Assembly: GCA_964228555.1 (NCBI GenBank)
Contig: CAXQZU010000041.1
Coordinates: 16,912 to 80,911 of the forward strand
Length of the DNA: 64,000 nucleotides
Origin: CAXQZU01 sp964228555
GTDB taxonomy: Bacteria > Planctomycetota > PLA2 > JAEUHO01
Direction: 5' to 3'
Shown piece after piece: positions 19,222 to 27,804 of the stretch (the stretch's first letter is position 1; the number at the start of each line of letters is the position of its first letter). The notes below the pieces were generated by a model. That model did not search any database and was not told the DNA's origin. It saw only the letters and a list, made by a program, of their open reading frames with translations. The translations under genes and the position numbers were made by a program.

Positions 19222-20163
19222 ATGCTCACGCTGGCCGAGCTCGCCTACCCGCTGGTGGACCCGATCGCCTTCCGGGTGCTCGGCCATCCCGTGCGCTGGT
19301 ACGGGATCTCCTACGTGCTCGCGTTCGCGGGCGCGTGGGTGATCCTGCGCATGCTGGCGCGGCGCGGTCGCTGGCCCGTGGCCGAGGATCGCGTCGCCGA
19401 CGTGCTCTTCTGGGGCATCCTGGGCGTGTTCCTGGGCGGGCGGCTGGGCTGGGTGCTGTTCTACGGGATGCACCAGGCGGGCTGGTCGTGGTCGAGCCTG
19501 CTCAAGGTGTGGGAAGGCGGGATGTCCTTCCACGGCGGGCTGCTGGGCGTGATCCTCGCCTACTGGACCTACTGCGCGCGCATGGGCCTGCGGCGCGGCG
19601 AGTTCTTCGATGGCCTCTCGCTGGCCACCACGCCGGGCCTGTTCATCGTGCGCCTGGCCAACTTCGTCAACGCGGAGCTCTACGGACGCGTGTGGGACGG
19701 CCCCTGGGCCATGCGCTTCCCCGACTACGAGCACCCTGCCGTGCGCGGGCCCGACCACTGGGTGGCCGGCGACCCGGTGCGCGGCCCCTGGCTGCCCGAC
19801 CTGCGCCATCCCAGCCAGCTCTACGAGGCGCTGGGCGAGGGGATCTTGCTCTTCCTCGCGCTGCGCTGGCTGATGCTGCGCCGGGGCGTGGGTGGCGGGC
19901 GCATCGCGGCCGCCTTCCTCATCGGCTACGGCCTCGTGCGCTTTGCCGTCGAGTTCACGCGCGAGCCCGATGCCGGCATCGGCTACCAGGCCGTCGGCCT
20001 CACGCGCGGGCAGGAACTGTGTGCCGCGATGGTGCTGGCGGGCCTCGTCGTGCTGGCGCTGTGCCGGCGCTCGCCCACGCCCGCACGCCCTGCAGCGCTG
20101 CCGCCGGCCGCGCCGCCCCCGGCTGCACCCACGTCGGGCGGCGGCGGGGCGCCGCAGGCGTGA
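19222..20163 (+). CDS. lgt: prolipoprotein diacylglyceryl transferase
   Basis: Inner-membrane enzyme that attaches diacylglycerol to the lipobox cysteine of prolipoproteins. The 313-residue protein has seven or so hydrophobic helices, the SFHGGLLG segment with the essential His, the Lgt signature RLANFVNAELYGR, and HPSQLYEALGEG. A Pro/Ala/Gly-rich tail (about 285-313) exceeds the usual length. It overlaps the next gene by 4 bases (GTGA). The probable lipoproteins encoded in this window are its likely substrates. Confidence 0.95.
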   Translation: MLTLAELAYPLVDPIAFRVLGHPVRWYGISYVLAFAGAWVILRMLARRGRWPVAEDRVADVLFWGILGVFLGGRLGWVLFYGMHQAGWSWSSLLKVWEGGMSFHGGLLGVILAYWTYCARMGLRRGEFFDGLSLATTPGLFIVRLANFVNAELYGRVWDGPWAMRFPDYEHPAVRGPDHWVAGDPVRGPWLPDLRHPSQLYEALGEGILLFLALRWLMLRRGVGGGRIAAAFLIGYGLVRFAVEFTREPDAGIGYQAVGLTRGQELCAAMVLAGLVVLALCRRSPTPARPAALPPAAPPPAAPTSGGGGAPQA

Positions 20164-22265
20164 GGCCGGGCAGGCCTCCCGGGCCCGCGCGCGGCGTGGC
20201 GCTGGGGGCGCTGGTCGCCCTCGGCCTGCTCTGCGCGCTGCCCGGCTCGCTGCCGGCCGACACCTTGGTGCTGGAGGGGGGCCGCACGCTGCGCGGCCAT
20301 GTGGTGCGCACGGCCACCGAGGTGCTCTTCAATCCCTACCGCAGCCAGGCGCCATCCATGACCTTCGGGCAGCGACGGCTGGCGCTGGCCGAGGTCAAGC
20401 GCATCGAGCCCGACGAGGACGAGGGCACGCTGCACGCGGCGCTGGAGCGTGCGCTGGCCCAGCCCGCAGCAGCCCGCGACGAGGCCCTGCGTGCGCTGTG
20501 GGCCACGGCGCGGCGGCGCAGCCTGCGCGACCTGGCCACGCGCGTGGCCGAGCAAGGTCTGGCGCTGGGCATGACGGACGCGGACCTGCTCAAGCAGGTG
20601 GGCGGCCCGGAGCGCTGGAGCGCGCGGCGCCGTGGCGACGTGCGGCTGGACGCCGCGCTGGCGGCACGGGTGGCGGGCCTGCTGTCCATGCCCCGCGCTC
20701 CCGAGCGCGCAGCGGCGCTGGTGCGGCTGGCCGGCGAGACGGGGCTCGTGCTGGACCTGCGGCACGTGGAGCGCATGGCGCGCTCGCTGGACGAGCCCGT
20801 GGGGGTGCTGGAGGAGCAGCCGCTGGCGTGGCCGGTGACGGGCGTGCCTGCCAGCGCCCGCTTCACGCTCTACGTCCCGCCCGACCTGCATCCCCTGGTC
20901 CCCGCACCGCTGGTGATCGCCCTGCACGGCGGGGGCACGCTGGAGAGGCCCGACCGCACGCGCGTGGTGGCCGGAAGCGGCAAGGACATGCTGCCGCTGG
21001 TGCTGCCGGGCGCGCGCCAGCGCGGCTGGCTGGTGCTGTGCCCGACGGCGCTGGAAGCCCCGTGGGACACGCCCGCCCACCGGGCCCTGCTGGAGGCCGC
21101 GCTCGCGGAGGTGGGCGCGCGGTGGAACGTGGACCTCGCGCGCGTGCACCTCGTGGGCGTGGGCGAGGGCGCGGAGGGCGCGTGGGCGCTGGGAGCCTCC
21201 ATGGCCGAGCGGCTGGCCAGCGTGGCCGTGGCGGGCGGGCCGCCCTCGGGCCTGGCCAGCACGCTGCTGGGGCGCGGCCTGTGCGTGTGGGTGGGGCATG
21301 GGGAGGCCGACGAGCGCTTCCCGGTGGAGCCGGTCCGCAAGCTGGCCGCGCGGCTCGTCGAGCAGGCCGACTTCACCTACTGCGAGCTGCCGGAGGCGGG
21401 CCACGGCCTCGCGGCCGAGGCAGAACAGGACTGGTACCGGGCCATCGAGGGCCGGCGCAACCCCCGTGCCCGGGATGCGTGGCCGCAGCCGTCCCTGGCC
21501 TTGCCGCCGGGCGAGGCCGAGCAGGCGGCGCGGGGCGACCTGGCCGCGGTGGGCGGCGCGGGACTGCCGGGGGACATGCCCGCGGAGCGCCTGTGGGACG
21601 TCCTGCCGCGGGCCGAGGGCGGCGCGGCCGCCGAGCGGCTGCTGGCCCTGCGTCCGGCCGGCATGCGCGAGCGGGCCAGCGCCTTGCTGGCGCAGCGCGA
21701 CGCTTCCCGCAGCGCTCGCACCGAGGCGGCCTGGCTGCTGGGGGAACTGGGCGACCCGCAGGCCGGTCTCGTGCTGGGCGAGGTGCTGCGGGGCAGCGAC
21801 GACCCGGCGCTGAGGCTGGCCTGCGCCCGGGCGCTGCGCCGGCTGGCCGATCCGCAGTCGGTGGAGGACCTGCGCTGGGCCTTGCAGGACGCCTGGCAAG
21901 CCCACCAGCGAGCCTCCTTCACGGGCGGGCGGGTGCCTCTCGTGGCCTTCGAGCGGCTCGTGCGGCTGTGCGGAGCCCTCGTGGAGGCGCTGGCGCGCGT
22001 GGGCCAGGCCGCCGAGGTGGGGCCCGACATCGAGCAGGCACTGGTCCTGGGCGCCCTCAAGGACCCCCGTCCCGTGGAGGGCCGCCGCGGGCCGGGCGCA
22101 TCCCCGTCGAGCCTGCGAGCCGACCTGGTGCGCTCGGTGGCCCGTGCCTACCGCACCCTGGGCGTGGAGGCCACCCTCGTGGACATGCTGCGGGCCACGG
22201 TACGGCGTGACGCCGCCGCCACCGAGGCCCTCGTGACCGGCCTGCGCGAGGGCGTGGGGCGCTGA
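20160..22265 (+). CDS. alpha/beta-hydrolase-like exported protein lacking the catalytic serine, with HEAT tail
   Basis: A 701-residue protein beginning at GTG inside the lgt stop. A hydrophobic signal region (about residues 13-34) leads to a small beta-rich domain with GGRTLRGHVV, then a helical part, then an alpha/beta hydrolase (about residues 235-440) with VIALHGGG. Where the nucleophile motif GxSxG is expected, the sequence reads GVGEGAEG with Gly335 at the serine position. An Asp in HGEADERFP and a His in EAGHGL are kept. Residues 490-700 are HEAT-like. It is probably a binding or structural protein derived from an esterase. Confidence 0.75.
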   Translation: MRPGRPPGPARGVALGALVALGLLCALPGSLPADTLVLEGGRTLRGHVVRTATEVLFNPYRSQAPSMTFGQRRLALAEVKRIEPDEDEGTLHAALERALAQPAAARDEALRALWATARRRSLRDLATRVAEQGLALGMTDADLLKQVGGPERWSARRRGDVRLDAALAARVAGLLSMPRAPERAAALVRLAGETGLVLDLRHVERMARSLDEPVGVLEEQPLAWPVTGVPASARFTLYVPPDLHPLVPAPLVIALHGGGTLERPDRTRVVAGSGKDMLPLVLPGARQRGWLVLCPTALEAPWDTPAHRALLEAALAEVGARWNVDLARVHLVGVGEGAEGAWALGASMAERLASVAVAGGPPSGLASTLLGRGLCVWVGHGEADERFPVEPVRKLAARLVEQADFTYCELPEAGHGLAAEAEQDWYRAIEGRRNPRARDAWPQPSLALPPGEAEQAARGDLAAVGGAGLPGDMPAERLWDVLPRAEGGAAAERLLALRPAGMRERASALLAQRDASRSARTEAAWLLGELGDPQAGLVLGEVLRGSDDPALRLACARALRRLADPQSVEDLRWALQDAWQAHQRASFTGGRVPLVAFERLVRLCGALVEALARVGQAAEVGPDIEQALVLGALKDPRPVEGRRGPGASPSSLRADLVRSVARAYRTLGVEATLVDMLRATVRRDAAATEALVTGLREGVGR

Positions 22266-22292
22266 CGGGCGGGCCTGCGAGGGCGCGCGAGG

Positions 22293-22320
22293 TTGCGGCA
22301 GGGCACCCCGGGGCTAGAGT
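22293..22320 (+). promoter_or_regulatory. candidate glyA promoter, TTGCGG-N16-TAGAGT
   Basis: TTGCGG (22293-22298) and TAGAGT (22315-22320) are 16 bases apart. TAGAGT ends 8 bases before the ATG at 22329, and no Shine-Dalgarno sequence is seen, so transcription would begin at or next to the start codon. Confidence 0.55.
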
Positions 22321-22328
22321 GCCGCTCC

Positions 22329-23606
22329 ATGACTGCCACCCAGCCCATCACAGCGCGCGCGGGACTGGCCCGCGTGCGACAGGTCCTCCGCGAGCAGGAC
22401 GCCTGGCGCAGCACCTCGCTCAACCTGATCGCCAGCGAGAACCTGCTCTCGCCGGCGGCCCGGGCGGTGCTCGACAGCGACCTCCTGCACCGCTACGCCG
22501 AGGGCCACCCCGGCGGCCGCTACTACGAGGGCACGCGCTACGTGGACGAGATCGAGCTCGCCACCTCGCAGGCCATGTGCAAGCTGTTCGGCACCACGTG
22601 GGCCGACGTGCGCCCGATCTCGGGCACCGTCGCCAACGAGGCCGTGTTCTCGCGGCTCGTGCCGCAGGGCGCTCCCGTGGTGGCCCATCCGGTGGCCACC
22701 GGCGGCCACATCAGCCACGCGCGCATGGGCAGCCTCGGCAAGCGCACCAACCGCATCCTCACGTGGCCCACGCTGCCGGATGGCTTCCGCATCGACGTGC
22801 CCGCCGCCCGCGACCTCGTCGCGCGCGAGCGTCCCGCGGTGGCCGTGCTGGGCCGCAGCCTGTTCCTGTTCCCCGAGCCCGTGCGCGAGATCCGCGAGGT
22901 GTGCGACGAGGTGGGCACGCTGGTGATCTACGACGGCGCGCACGTGCTGGGCCTGATCGCCGGCGGCCAGTTCCAGGACCCGCTGCGCGAGGGCGCGCAC
23001 GTGCTCAACGGCAGCACGCACAAGACCTTCTTCGGGCCGCAGCGCGGCGTGGTGCTCTCGCCCGGCGGCGACAGCGAGCTGTGCAAGACGCTGGACAAGG
23101 GCGTGTTCCCCGGCTCGTCCTCCAACCACCACCTGTTCACGCTGCCCGCGCTCTACGTCTCGACGCTCGAGATGCAGGAGTTCGGGGCGCGCTACGCCGC
23201 CGACACCATCGCCAACGCGCAGGCGTTGGCGCAGGCCCTGCATCGCAAGGGCTTCGCGGTGGCCGCGGCCGACCTCGGCTTCACGCGCAGCCACCAGGTG
23301 GCGGTGGACGTGCACGCGTTCGGGGGCGGCAAGCTCGTCAGCCGCCGCCTGAGCGACATGGACGTCATCTGCAACATGAACATGCTGCCCGGCGAGCCGG
23401 CCAAGAATGCGGTGGACCCGCGCGGCATCCGCCTGGGCGTGCAGGAGATGACGCGCAACGGCATGGGACCGCAGGAGATGGAGGCCATCGCCGGCCTCTT
23501 CCACGCGGCGCTGGCGCAGGGCAAGGACGTGCGGTCCGAGGTGCGCGGCCTGCGCGAGCGATTCGCCGGCGTGCAGTACGGCTACTCGGTGGCCGACCTC
23601 GCCTAG
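22329..23606 (+). CDS. glyA: serine hydroxymethyltransferase family protein
   Basis: PLP enzyme expected to interconvert serine and glycine with a folate or pterin one-carbon carrier. The 425-residue protein keeps NLIASEN, HRYAEG and RYYEGTRYVDEIE, the GGHISHA histidine, DGAHVLGLIAG, the PLP lysine in GSTHKTFFGP and the carboxylate-binding arginine in IRLGVQEMTRNGM. The wording of these motifs (YVDEIE, FFGPQRG) is closer to archaeal-type or SHMT-like enzymes than to E. coli GlyA, so a related aldolase or transferase role is possible. Start: ATG at 22329, 8 bases after TAGAGT. Confidence 0.85.
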   Translation: MTATQPITARAGLARVRQVLREQDAWRSTSLNLIASENLLSPAARAVLDSDLLHRYAEGHPGGRYYEGTRYVDEIELATSQAMCKLFGTTWADVRPISGTVANEAVFSRLVPQGAPVVAHPVATGGHISHARMGSLGKRTNRILTWPTLPDGFRIDVPAARDLVARERPAVAVLGRSLFLFPEPVREIREVCDEVGTLVIYDGAHVLGLIAGGQFQDPLREGAHVLNGSTHKTFFGPQRGVVLSPGGDSELCKTLDKGVFPGSSSNHHLFTLPALYVSTLEMQEFGARYAADTIANAQALAQALHRKGFAVAAADLGFTRSHQVAVDVHAFGGGKLVSRRLSDMDVICNMNMLPGEPAKNAVDPRGIRLGVQEMTRNGMGPQEMEAIAGLFHAALAQGKDVRSEVRGLRERFAGVQYGYSVADLA

Positions 23607-23642
23607 CCGGGCGGGGGGCCGCGCGCGGGCGACCCGTCGGCG

Positions 23643-24059
23643 TCAGGCTGCCGGCCGCCGCAGGCAGCGCACGCCTTGCCAGAGCGCCGTGCCCGTGCCC
23701 GCGAGGCACAGCAGCGGGCCCACGCCCAGCGTGGCGAGGCCGTCGAGGTCGCTGGCGCCGATGAGCAGCGCCAGCGCGCTCACGCCCTGCATCACGACGC
23801 CGGCCAGCACGGCCCCACGGCCGGCTGCGCGCTGGGCGTAGGCGAGGAACACCAAGGCGCTGGCGAACACCAAGGCGCTGGCCACGGCCAGGGCGGCCAC
23901 CAGCTTCCCGTCCTCGGTGTCGATGCCCCGGATGGGCACCAGGCCCAGGAAGGTGCCCCAGGTCAGCAGCGTGCCGCAGAGGCAGGCGCTTGCGCCCGCC
24001 GCCGCCCAGCCGGCGGCGCGACGCTGCTCGGGCGTGGGCTCGCCGGCTGCGGGCTCCAT
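23643..24059 (-). CDS. four-helix membrane protein (hypothetical)
   Basis: A 138-residue protein with four hydrophobic stretches (about residues 18-42, 54-76, 82-102 and 112-130). I recognise no family. The ATG at 24059 has GGAGGTG 6 bases upstream and a TAGGCT hexamer 22 bases upstream. The second helix contains a duplicated ASALVF encoded by an exact 18-bp tandem repeat. It stands alone on the minus strand after glyA. Confidence 0.7.
   Translation of the reverse strand: MEPAAGEPTPEQRRAAGWAAAGASACLCGTLLTWGTFLGLVPIRGIDTEDGKLVAALAVASALVFASALVFLAYAQRAAGRGAVLAGVVMQGVSALALLIGASDLDGLATLGVGPLLCLAGTGTALWQGVRCLRRPAA
23845..23880. repeat. 18-bp perfect tandem duplication
   Basis: GAACACCAAGGCGCTGGC occurs twice in direct succession (23845-23862 and 23863-23880). 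The repeat is in frame and doubles six residues of a membrane helix. It looks like a recent slippage event and could vary between strains. Confidence 0.85.
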
Positions 24060-24081
24060 GGGATGCACCTCCAAGGCGCGC

Positions 24082-24087
24082 AGCCTA
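24082..24087 (-). promoter_or_regulatory. -10-like hexamer TAGGCT before the four-helix protein
   Basis: TAGGCT on the minus strand ends 22 bases before the ATG at 24059. The leader contains GGAGGTG, so this is the leadered type. Confidence 0.45.
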
Positions 24088-24211
24088 GCAGTGCGCCGTC
24101 CACGACCCCGTCCGCAGCCTGCGCAGCGCCTGGAGGCTGCCCTGCCCGGCCTCGGGCGGGGCTGGATCGCGCCTCACCGGCGCCCGTGGCGGGCCCGGCA
24201 CCCGGGCGGCA

Positions 24212-25042
24212 TCAGCGTGCCCTGAGCGTGGTGCTCTCGCTCTCGTTGGCCAGCTCGGCCCCGCTGCTGGCGCTGATCACGGCCGCACGTGCCTGCGTGA
24301 GGTTGCGCTCGGGCACTGCCTTGACGCGGACCTGCACCTCGAGGCGCACCGACTGGCCGGGCGCCAGCACGAACGCGGAGCTCTCGGCGCGCTGGCCGGA
24401 CCCCGTCACCGTCTCGCCCCGGCTGCCGGCCCCGCTGACGAACTCCAGCTCGGGCGGCAGCGTCCACACCACCTGCAGGTCGGGCGTGAGGGCCGTGCCC
24501 CCGTCGTCGCTCACGGTCAGCTCGTACAGGAAGGTGTCGCCGACGCTGAACATGCCGCCGGGCTGGCGCTGCATGTCCAGTTCCACCATCTCGGTCTGCA
24601 GCGCAGGCAGTCCCTTGACGTCCACGCTGCAGAAGCAGCCGGCTGCAGCCCAGCCACGGTCCTCGCGCGCCGAGGCGTCCACGCTCACGCGTCCCACCTG
24701 GGCGCTGCTGAACTGGGCCTTGAGCGTCTGCGTCTGGCCCGGGGCCAGCCTCTCGATGCGCACCACGAGGCCGCCCTGCCCGACCTGCTGGAGGCCGGCG
24801 TTGCCCCGCATGGCCAGCACGACGTTGTTGAGCGACATGTCGCCGGTGTTCTTGACCGTGGCCGTGGCCTCGAAGGCGTCGCCGACCAGCACCACCGGCA
24901 AGGAGGTGCTGCAGAACACCTCCATGGACAGGCGGTGGCAGGCGCTGTCGTCGGCGGCCTGCGCGCGGGGCAGGCAGGCCAGCAGCAGCACTGCCGCGAG
25001 CGCCAGGAGGCGGGCCGCGACGGGATGGGTAGGTCGGGCCAT
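24212..25042 (-). CDS. secreted beta-sandwich protein with two DUF11-like repeats
   Basis: A 276-residue protein with a signal peptide ending AQA (about residue 30). The mature part holds two similar beta-rich units (about 35-145 and 150-265), each with a motif of the kind VLVGDAFEATATVKNTGD or SVGDTFLYELTVSDDG and a later LAPGQ turn, as in DUF11 and CARDB-type cell-surface repeats. Four or more cysteines lie in the first unit (CHRL, FCST, CFCS). It probably sits at the cell surface or in the periplasm. GGAGG precedes the ATG by 4 bases. The function is unknown. Confidence 0.75.
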   Translation of the reverse strand: MARPTHPVAARLLALAAVLLLACLPRAQAADDSACHRLSMEVFCSTSLPVVLVGDAFEATATVKNTGDMSLNNVVLAMRGNAGLQQVGQGGLVVRIERLAPGQTQTLKAQFSSAQVGRVSVDASAREDRGWAAAGCFCSVDVKGLPALQTEMVELDMQRQPGGMFSVGDTFLYELTVSDDGGTALTPDLQVVWTLPPELEFVSGAGSRGETVTGSGQRAESSAFVLAPGQSVRLEVQVRVKAVPERNLTQARAAVISASSGAELANESESTTLRAR

Positions 25043-25100
25043 GCTGCCTCCGGCTGCACAGGCCCTGGCCCGGCCCTCGGGCCACGGCCTGCGCGCCGGC

Positions 25101-25106
25101 AGGATA
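25101..25106 (-). promoter_or_regulatory. -10-like hexamer TATCCT before the secreted protein
   Basis: TATCCT on the minus strand lies 58 bases before the ATG at 25042. It shares the gap with the divergent promoter of the metzincin fusion. Confidence 0.35.
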
Positions 25107-25159
25107 CCCACCCCCGGCCTCAAGGCGGCGCGCGGCCTTGCGAGGCGTCCGCGCGCAGG

Positions 25160-25188
25160 TTGACCTGTTCGTGCCTCGCTGCCACCGT
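25160..25188 (+). promoter_or_regulatory. promoter TTGACC-N17-CACCGT for the metzincin fusion
   Basis: TTGACC (25160-25165) is followed by exactly 17 bases and CACCGT (25183-25188), which ends 6 bases before the GTG at 25195. Both boxes and the optimal spacing are present, making this one of the two clearest promoters in the window. Confidence 0.6.
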
Positions 25189-25194
25189 AAGCCT

Positions 25195-27087
25195 GTGGCG
25201 CGCGCCCTGCCCTTCCCGTTGCTGCGCTGCCTGCCGCGCGGTGCGGGCCTGCTGGCGCGCGGGATGCTCGTGCTGGGCGTGCTCGCGCCCGGCGTGGCAC
25301 GCGGCGCACCGCGCCCGGAGCCCGTGGTGGTGGCGGTGCTGGCCACGGGGGGCGAGGGCCCGCTGGCCCGCCTCGCGGCCGGCGCCTCGCTGGCCGAGGG
25401 GTTGCCGGGCATGGAGGCGGATGCCGCGGCGCCGCTGCGCATCGAGGCCGTGGACGATGGGGGCAGCAGCGCTGGGATGGAGGCGGCCCTCAAGCGCCTG
25501 CGCGCGCTCAAGCCCGTGGGCGTGATCGCGCTGCCCGCGCCCGTGCTGGCCACGGCGTACGCCGAGGCAGCGCGCACGCTGCGCGTGCCGTGGGTGATGC
25601 TGGCGCCGGGCGCGCTCGACGTGCTGGCAGGCTCCGCGCACGTGGTCCAGCTGGCGCCCTCGATGGCCACGCAGGCGGTGGCCGTGGGGGACGCCTTGCG
25701 CGCCCCGTTGGGGGCGGCCAGCGTGGCCATCGTGCGCGAGGCCGGCGCGCCGGGCGATGCCTGGGAGGCGGCGCTGCGGAGGAACCTGCCGGCCACCGCG
25801 CGCGACCTCGGGGCCTTCGCCTGGCCCGTGGCCGGCGACGCAGCCGTGCTGGAGGCCTTGGCAGCCGCCGGCCCGGAGCGCGTGGTGGTGGCACTGCAGG
25901 GCCGCAGCCTCGCCTCCTTCGCACGCAGCCTCCACGACCGGCGCCAGCGCCTGCCTTGCCTCTACCTCGACCTCGCGCGCAGCGAGGCGCTGCGGGCTGC
26001 GGCCCCAGGGGCCTTCGAGGGCTCGTTGCTGCTGGGTGCGCCCGACCCCGAGGGCCTCGGGCGGATGGGCGAGGCGCTGGCCGTGGCGTTGGAGGCCAAG
26101 CGCCTGCCGGCGGGCGAGGTGGAGGTGCGGGCGGCCGAGGCGGCACGCAGGCTGTTGGGCACGGCGCGCCGCGCGCAGGGGCGGCAGTCCCGCAAGATGC
26201 TGGAAGCCTGGCAGCCCGAGGTGCCCGAGCAGGGCCTGCTGGGCCCGCTGGGCTTCGAGCCGGCGGGCCACGTGCGCTTCTTCCCCCTGAGGCTGTGGCG
26301 CGAGCGCCAGGGACGGCTGGAGGAGGTCCCGGCCGGCCTCGTGCCCGCCGCCGGCTGCGGGCCGCCGCTGGGGTTCCAGGCGCCCCGTGCCCTGCCCCGG
26401 CCTGCGCGGGGCCGGGTGGCGTGGCTGACCTGGGGCGAGGGCGAGAAGCGCACGATCGAGGCCGACCTCAAGGCGCTGGGCCTCACCACCGGCGGGTACG
26501 ACCCCGAGCTGGACCAGCTGGTGCGCGACGAGATCGTGGCGCGTGCGATGCGCATCGCCTACCAGCTGTTCCGGCGGGAGCCTGACGGCACGCCGCTGCC
26601 GGGATGGTCGTGGGGCGTCACCTTCACCACGGAACGGCCGGCGGGCGCGATCCCGGCCGAGGCCTGGGTGGCCACGCTGGCCGGCGACGACCCGGAGGCG
26701 GGCGGGCGCGTTACGGGCGCAGGCACGGTCAGCGTGTTCACCACGTTCCTCGTGCGCACGATGTACGCGCAGCACCGGCTCGACCCGCCGCTGACGGCCT
26801 TCGACAAGCCCCACCTGCTGGGCCGTCATCGCTGGGGCGAGGACAAGGTGCACGACCACCGCGGCGAGCTGTTGCGCTGCCTGGTGGACGGGTTCGCCAG
26901 CGCCATCGGTCTCACGCTGGCCCATGAGCTGGGCCACCTGTGCGGCTGCGGCCACGACACCGAGCATCCCACCTCCATCATGAACGTGCAGGCCGGCGCG
27001 GGTGCCGCCTGGGCCGATTGCGTGTGGATCCCCTCGCACCAGGCCGAGGTCACGCGCGCGCTGGGCGTGGAGGGGGTGGAGAAGTGA
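25195..27087 (+). CDS. periplasmic-binding-protein-like domain fused to a metzincin protease
   Basis: A 630-residue exported protein. A signal sequence (about residues 1-38) is followed by a domain (about 45-330) resembling type 1 periplasmic ligand-binding proteins: PEPVVVAVLATGGEGPLARLAAGASLAEGL-like opening in the usual place, VDDGGSS, then repeated strands and helices. The C-terminal part (about 420-630) has the zinc motif H577-E578-x-x-H581-x-x-G584-x-x-H587 and a Met-turn at S594-I-M596, as in metzincins such as matrixins or archaemetzincins. GTG at 25195 is fixed by the promoter 6 bases upstream. It overlaps the next gene by GTGA. A ligand-sensing or tethered protease is plausible. Confidence 0.8.
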   Translation: MARALPFPLLRCLPRGAGLLARGMLVLGVLAPGVARGAPRPEPVVVAVLATGGEGPLARLAAGASLAEGLPGMEADAAAPLRIEAVDDGGSSAGMEAALKRLRALKPVGVIALPAPVLATAYAEAARTLRVPWVMLAPGALDVLAGSAHVVQLAPSMATQAVAVGDALRAPLGAASVAIVREAGAPGDAWEAALRRNLPATARDLGAFAWPVAGDAAVLEALAAAGPERVVVALQGRSLASFARSLHDRRQRLPCLYLDLARSEALRAAAPGAFEGSLLLGAPDPEGLGRMGEALAVALEAKRLPAGEVEVRAAEAARRLLGTARRAQGRQSRKMLEAWQPEVPEQGLLGPLGFEPAGHVRFFPLRLWRERQGRLEEVPAGLVPAAGCGPPLGFQAPRALPRPARGRVAWLTWGEGEKRTIEADLKALGLTTGGYDPELDQLVRDEIVARAMRIAYQLFRREPDGTPLPGWSWGVTFTTERPAGAIPAEAWVATLAGDDPEAGGRVTGAGTVSVFTTFLVRTMYAQHRLDPPLTAFDKPHLLGRHRWGEDKVHDHRGELLRCLVDGFASAIGLTLAHELGHLCGCGHDTEHPTSIMNVQAGAGAAWADCVWIPSHQAEVTRALGVEGVEK

Positions 27088-27740
27088 GCGCGGACGGCGC
27101 GCCGAGCCCGTCGCCGCCCAGCCCTCGCCCGGCACCCCGGGACTGGGAGGCGCGCTACCGGGCGGGGGACACGCCGTGGGACCTGGGCGCGGCGCCGGCC
27201 GTGTTGGGCACCGAGGCAGCCCGGCTGGGCCCCGGGGCGGGCCGTCGGCTGCTCGTGCCGGGCGCAGGGCGGGGCCACGACGCGGTGGCCTGGGCAGTGG
27301 CCGGCTGGCAGGTCACGGCCGTGGACATCGCTCCCACGGCCTGTGCCCACCTGCGCGAGCGGGCGTGCCGCGAGGGCCTCGCGCTGGACGTGCTGGAGGG
27401 CGACGTGCTGGCCCTGCCGGCGCCGCTGGCGGGCGTCTTCGACGTGGCGTGGGAGCAGACCTGCCTGTGCGCGCTGGAGCCCGCCCAGCGCCTGCCCTAC
27501 GTGCAGGCCCTCGCGCGCGCGCTGCGTCCCGGCGGCCTGCTGCTGGCCTTGCTGTGGAACCACGGCCAGCCGGGCGGCCCGCCCCACGACCTCCCTCCGG
27601 CCCTGGCCCGCTCGTTGCTGGCCCCCTGGTTCGACGAGGAGGGCCTGCTGGCCGTGGAGGCGGCGCCCGGCGCGCCCCGGCAGCACGAGTACCTGCTGCG
27701 CCTGCGTCGCCGGACGCACGGTGACGGCCCGACCGCCTAG
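27084..27740 (+). CDS. TPMT-like SAM-dependent methyltransferase
   Basis: A 218-residue class I methyltransferase related to thiopurine S-methyltransferases. It shows DWEARYRAGDTPWDLG at the N-terminus, the SAM-binding LVPGAGRGHDAVAWA, the acidic residue in VTAVDIA, GDVLALP and WEQTCLCALEP, which matches the family's F/W-D and C-A-L pattern. It starts at GTG inside the stop of the metzincin fusion. Substrates could be small thiol, selenium or halide compounds; nothing in the context decides this. Confidence 0.85.
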   Translation: MSADGAPSPSPPSPRPAPRDWEARYRAGDTPWDLGAAPAVLGTEAARLGPGAGRRLLVPGAGRGHDAVAWAVAGWQVTAVDIAPTACAHLRERACREGLALDVLEGDVLALPAPLAGVFDVAWEQTCLCALEPAQRLPYVQALARALRPGGLLLALLWNHGQPGGPPHDLPPALARSLLAPWFDEEGLLAVEAAPGAPRQHEYLLRLRRRTHGDGPTA

Positions 27741-27804
27741 GCGAGGGCCGGCCGGGCGGGATACTGGCCCAGCCTGCCCACGCGGGCCGGAGCCCTGGCC
27801 TCAC

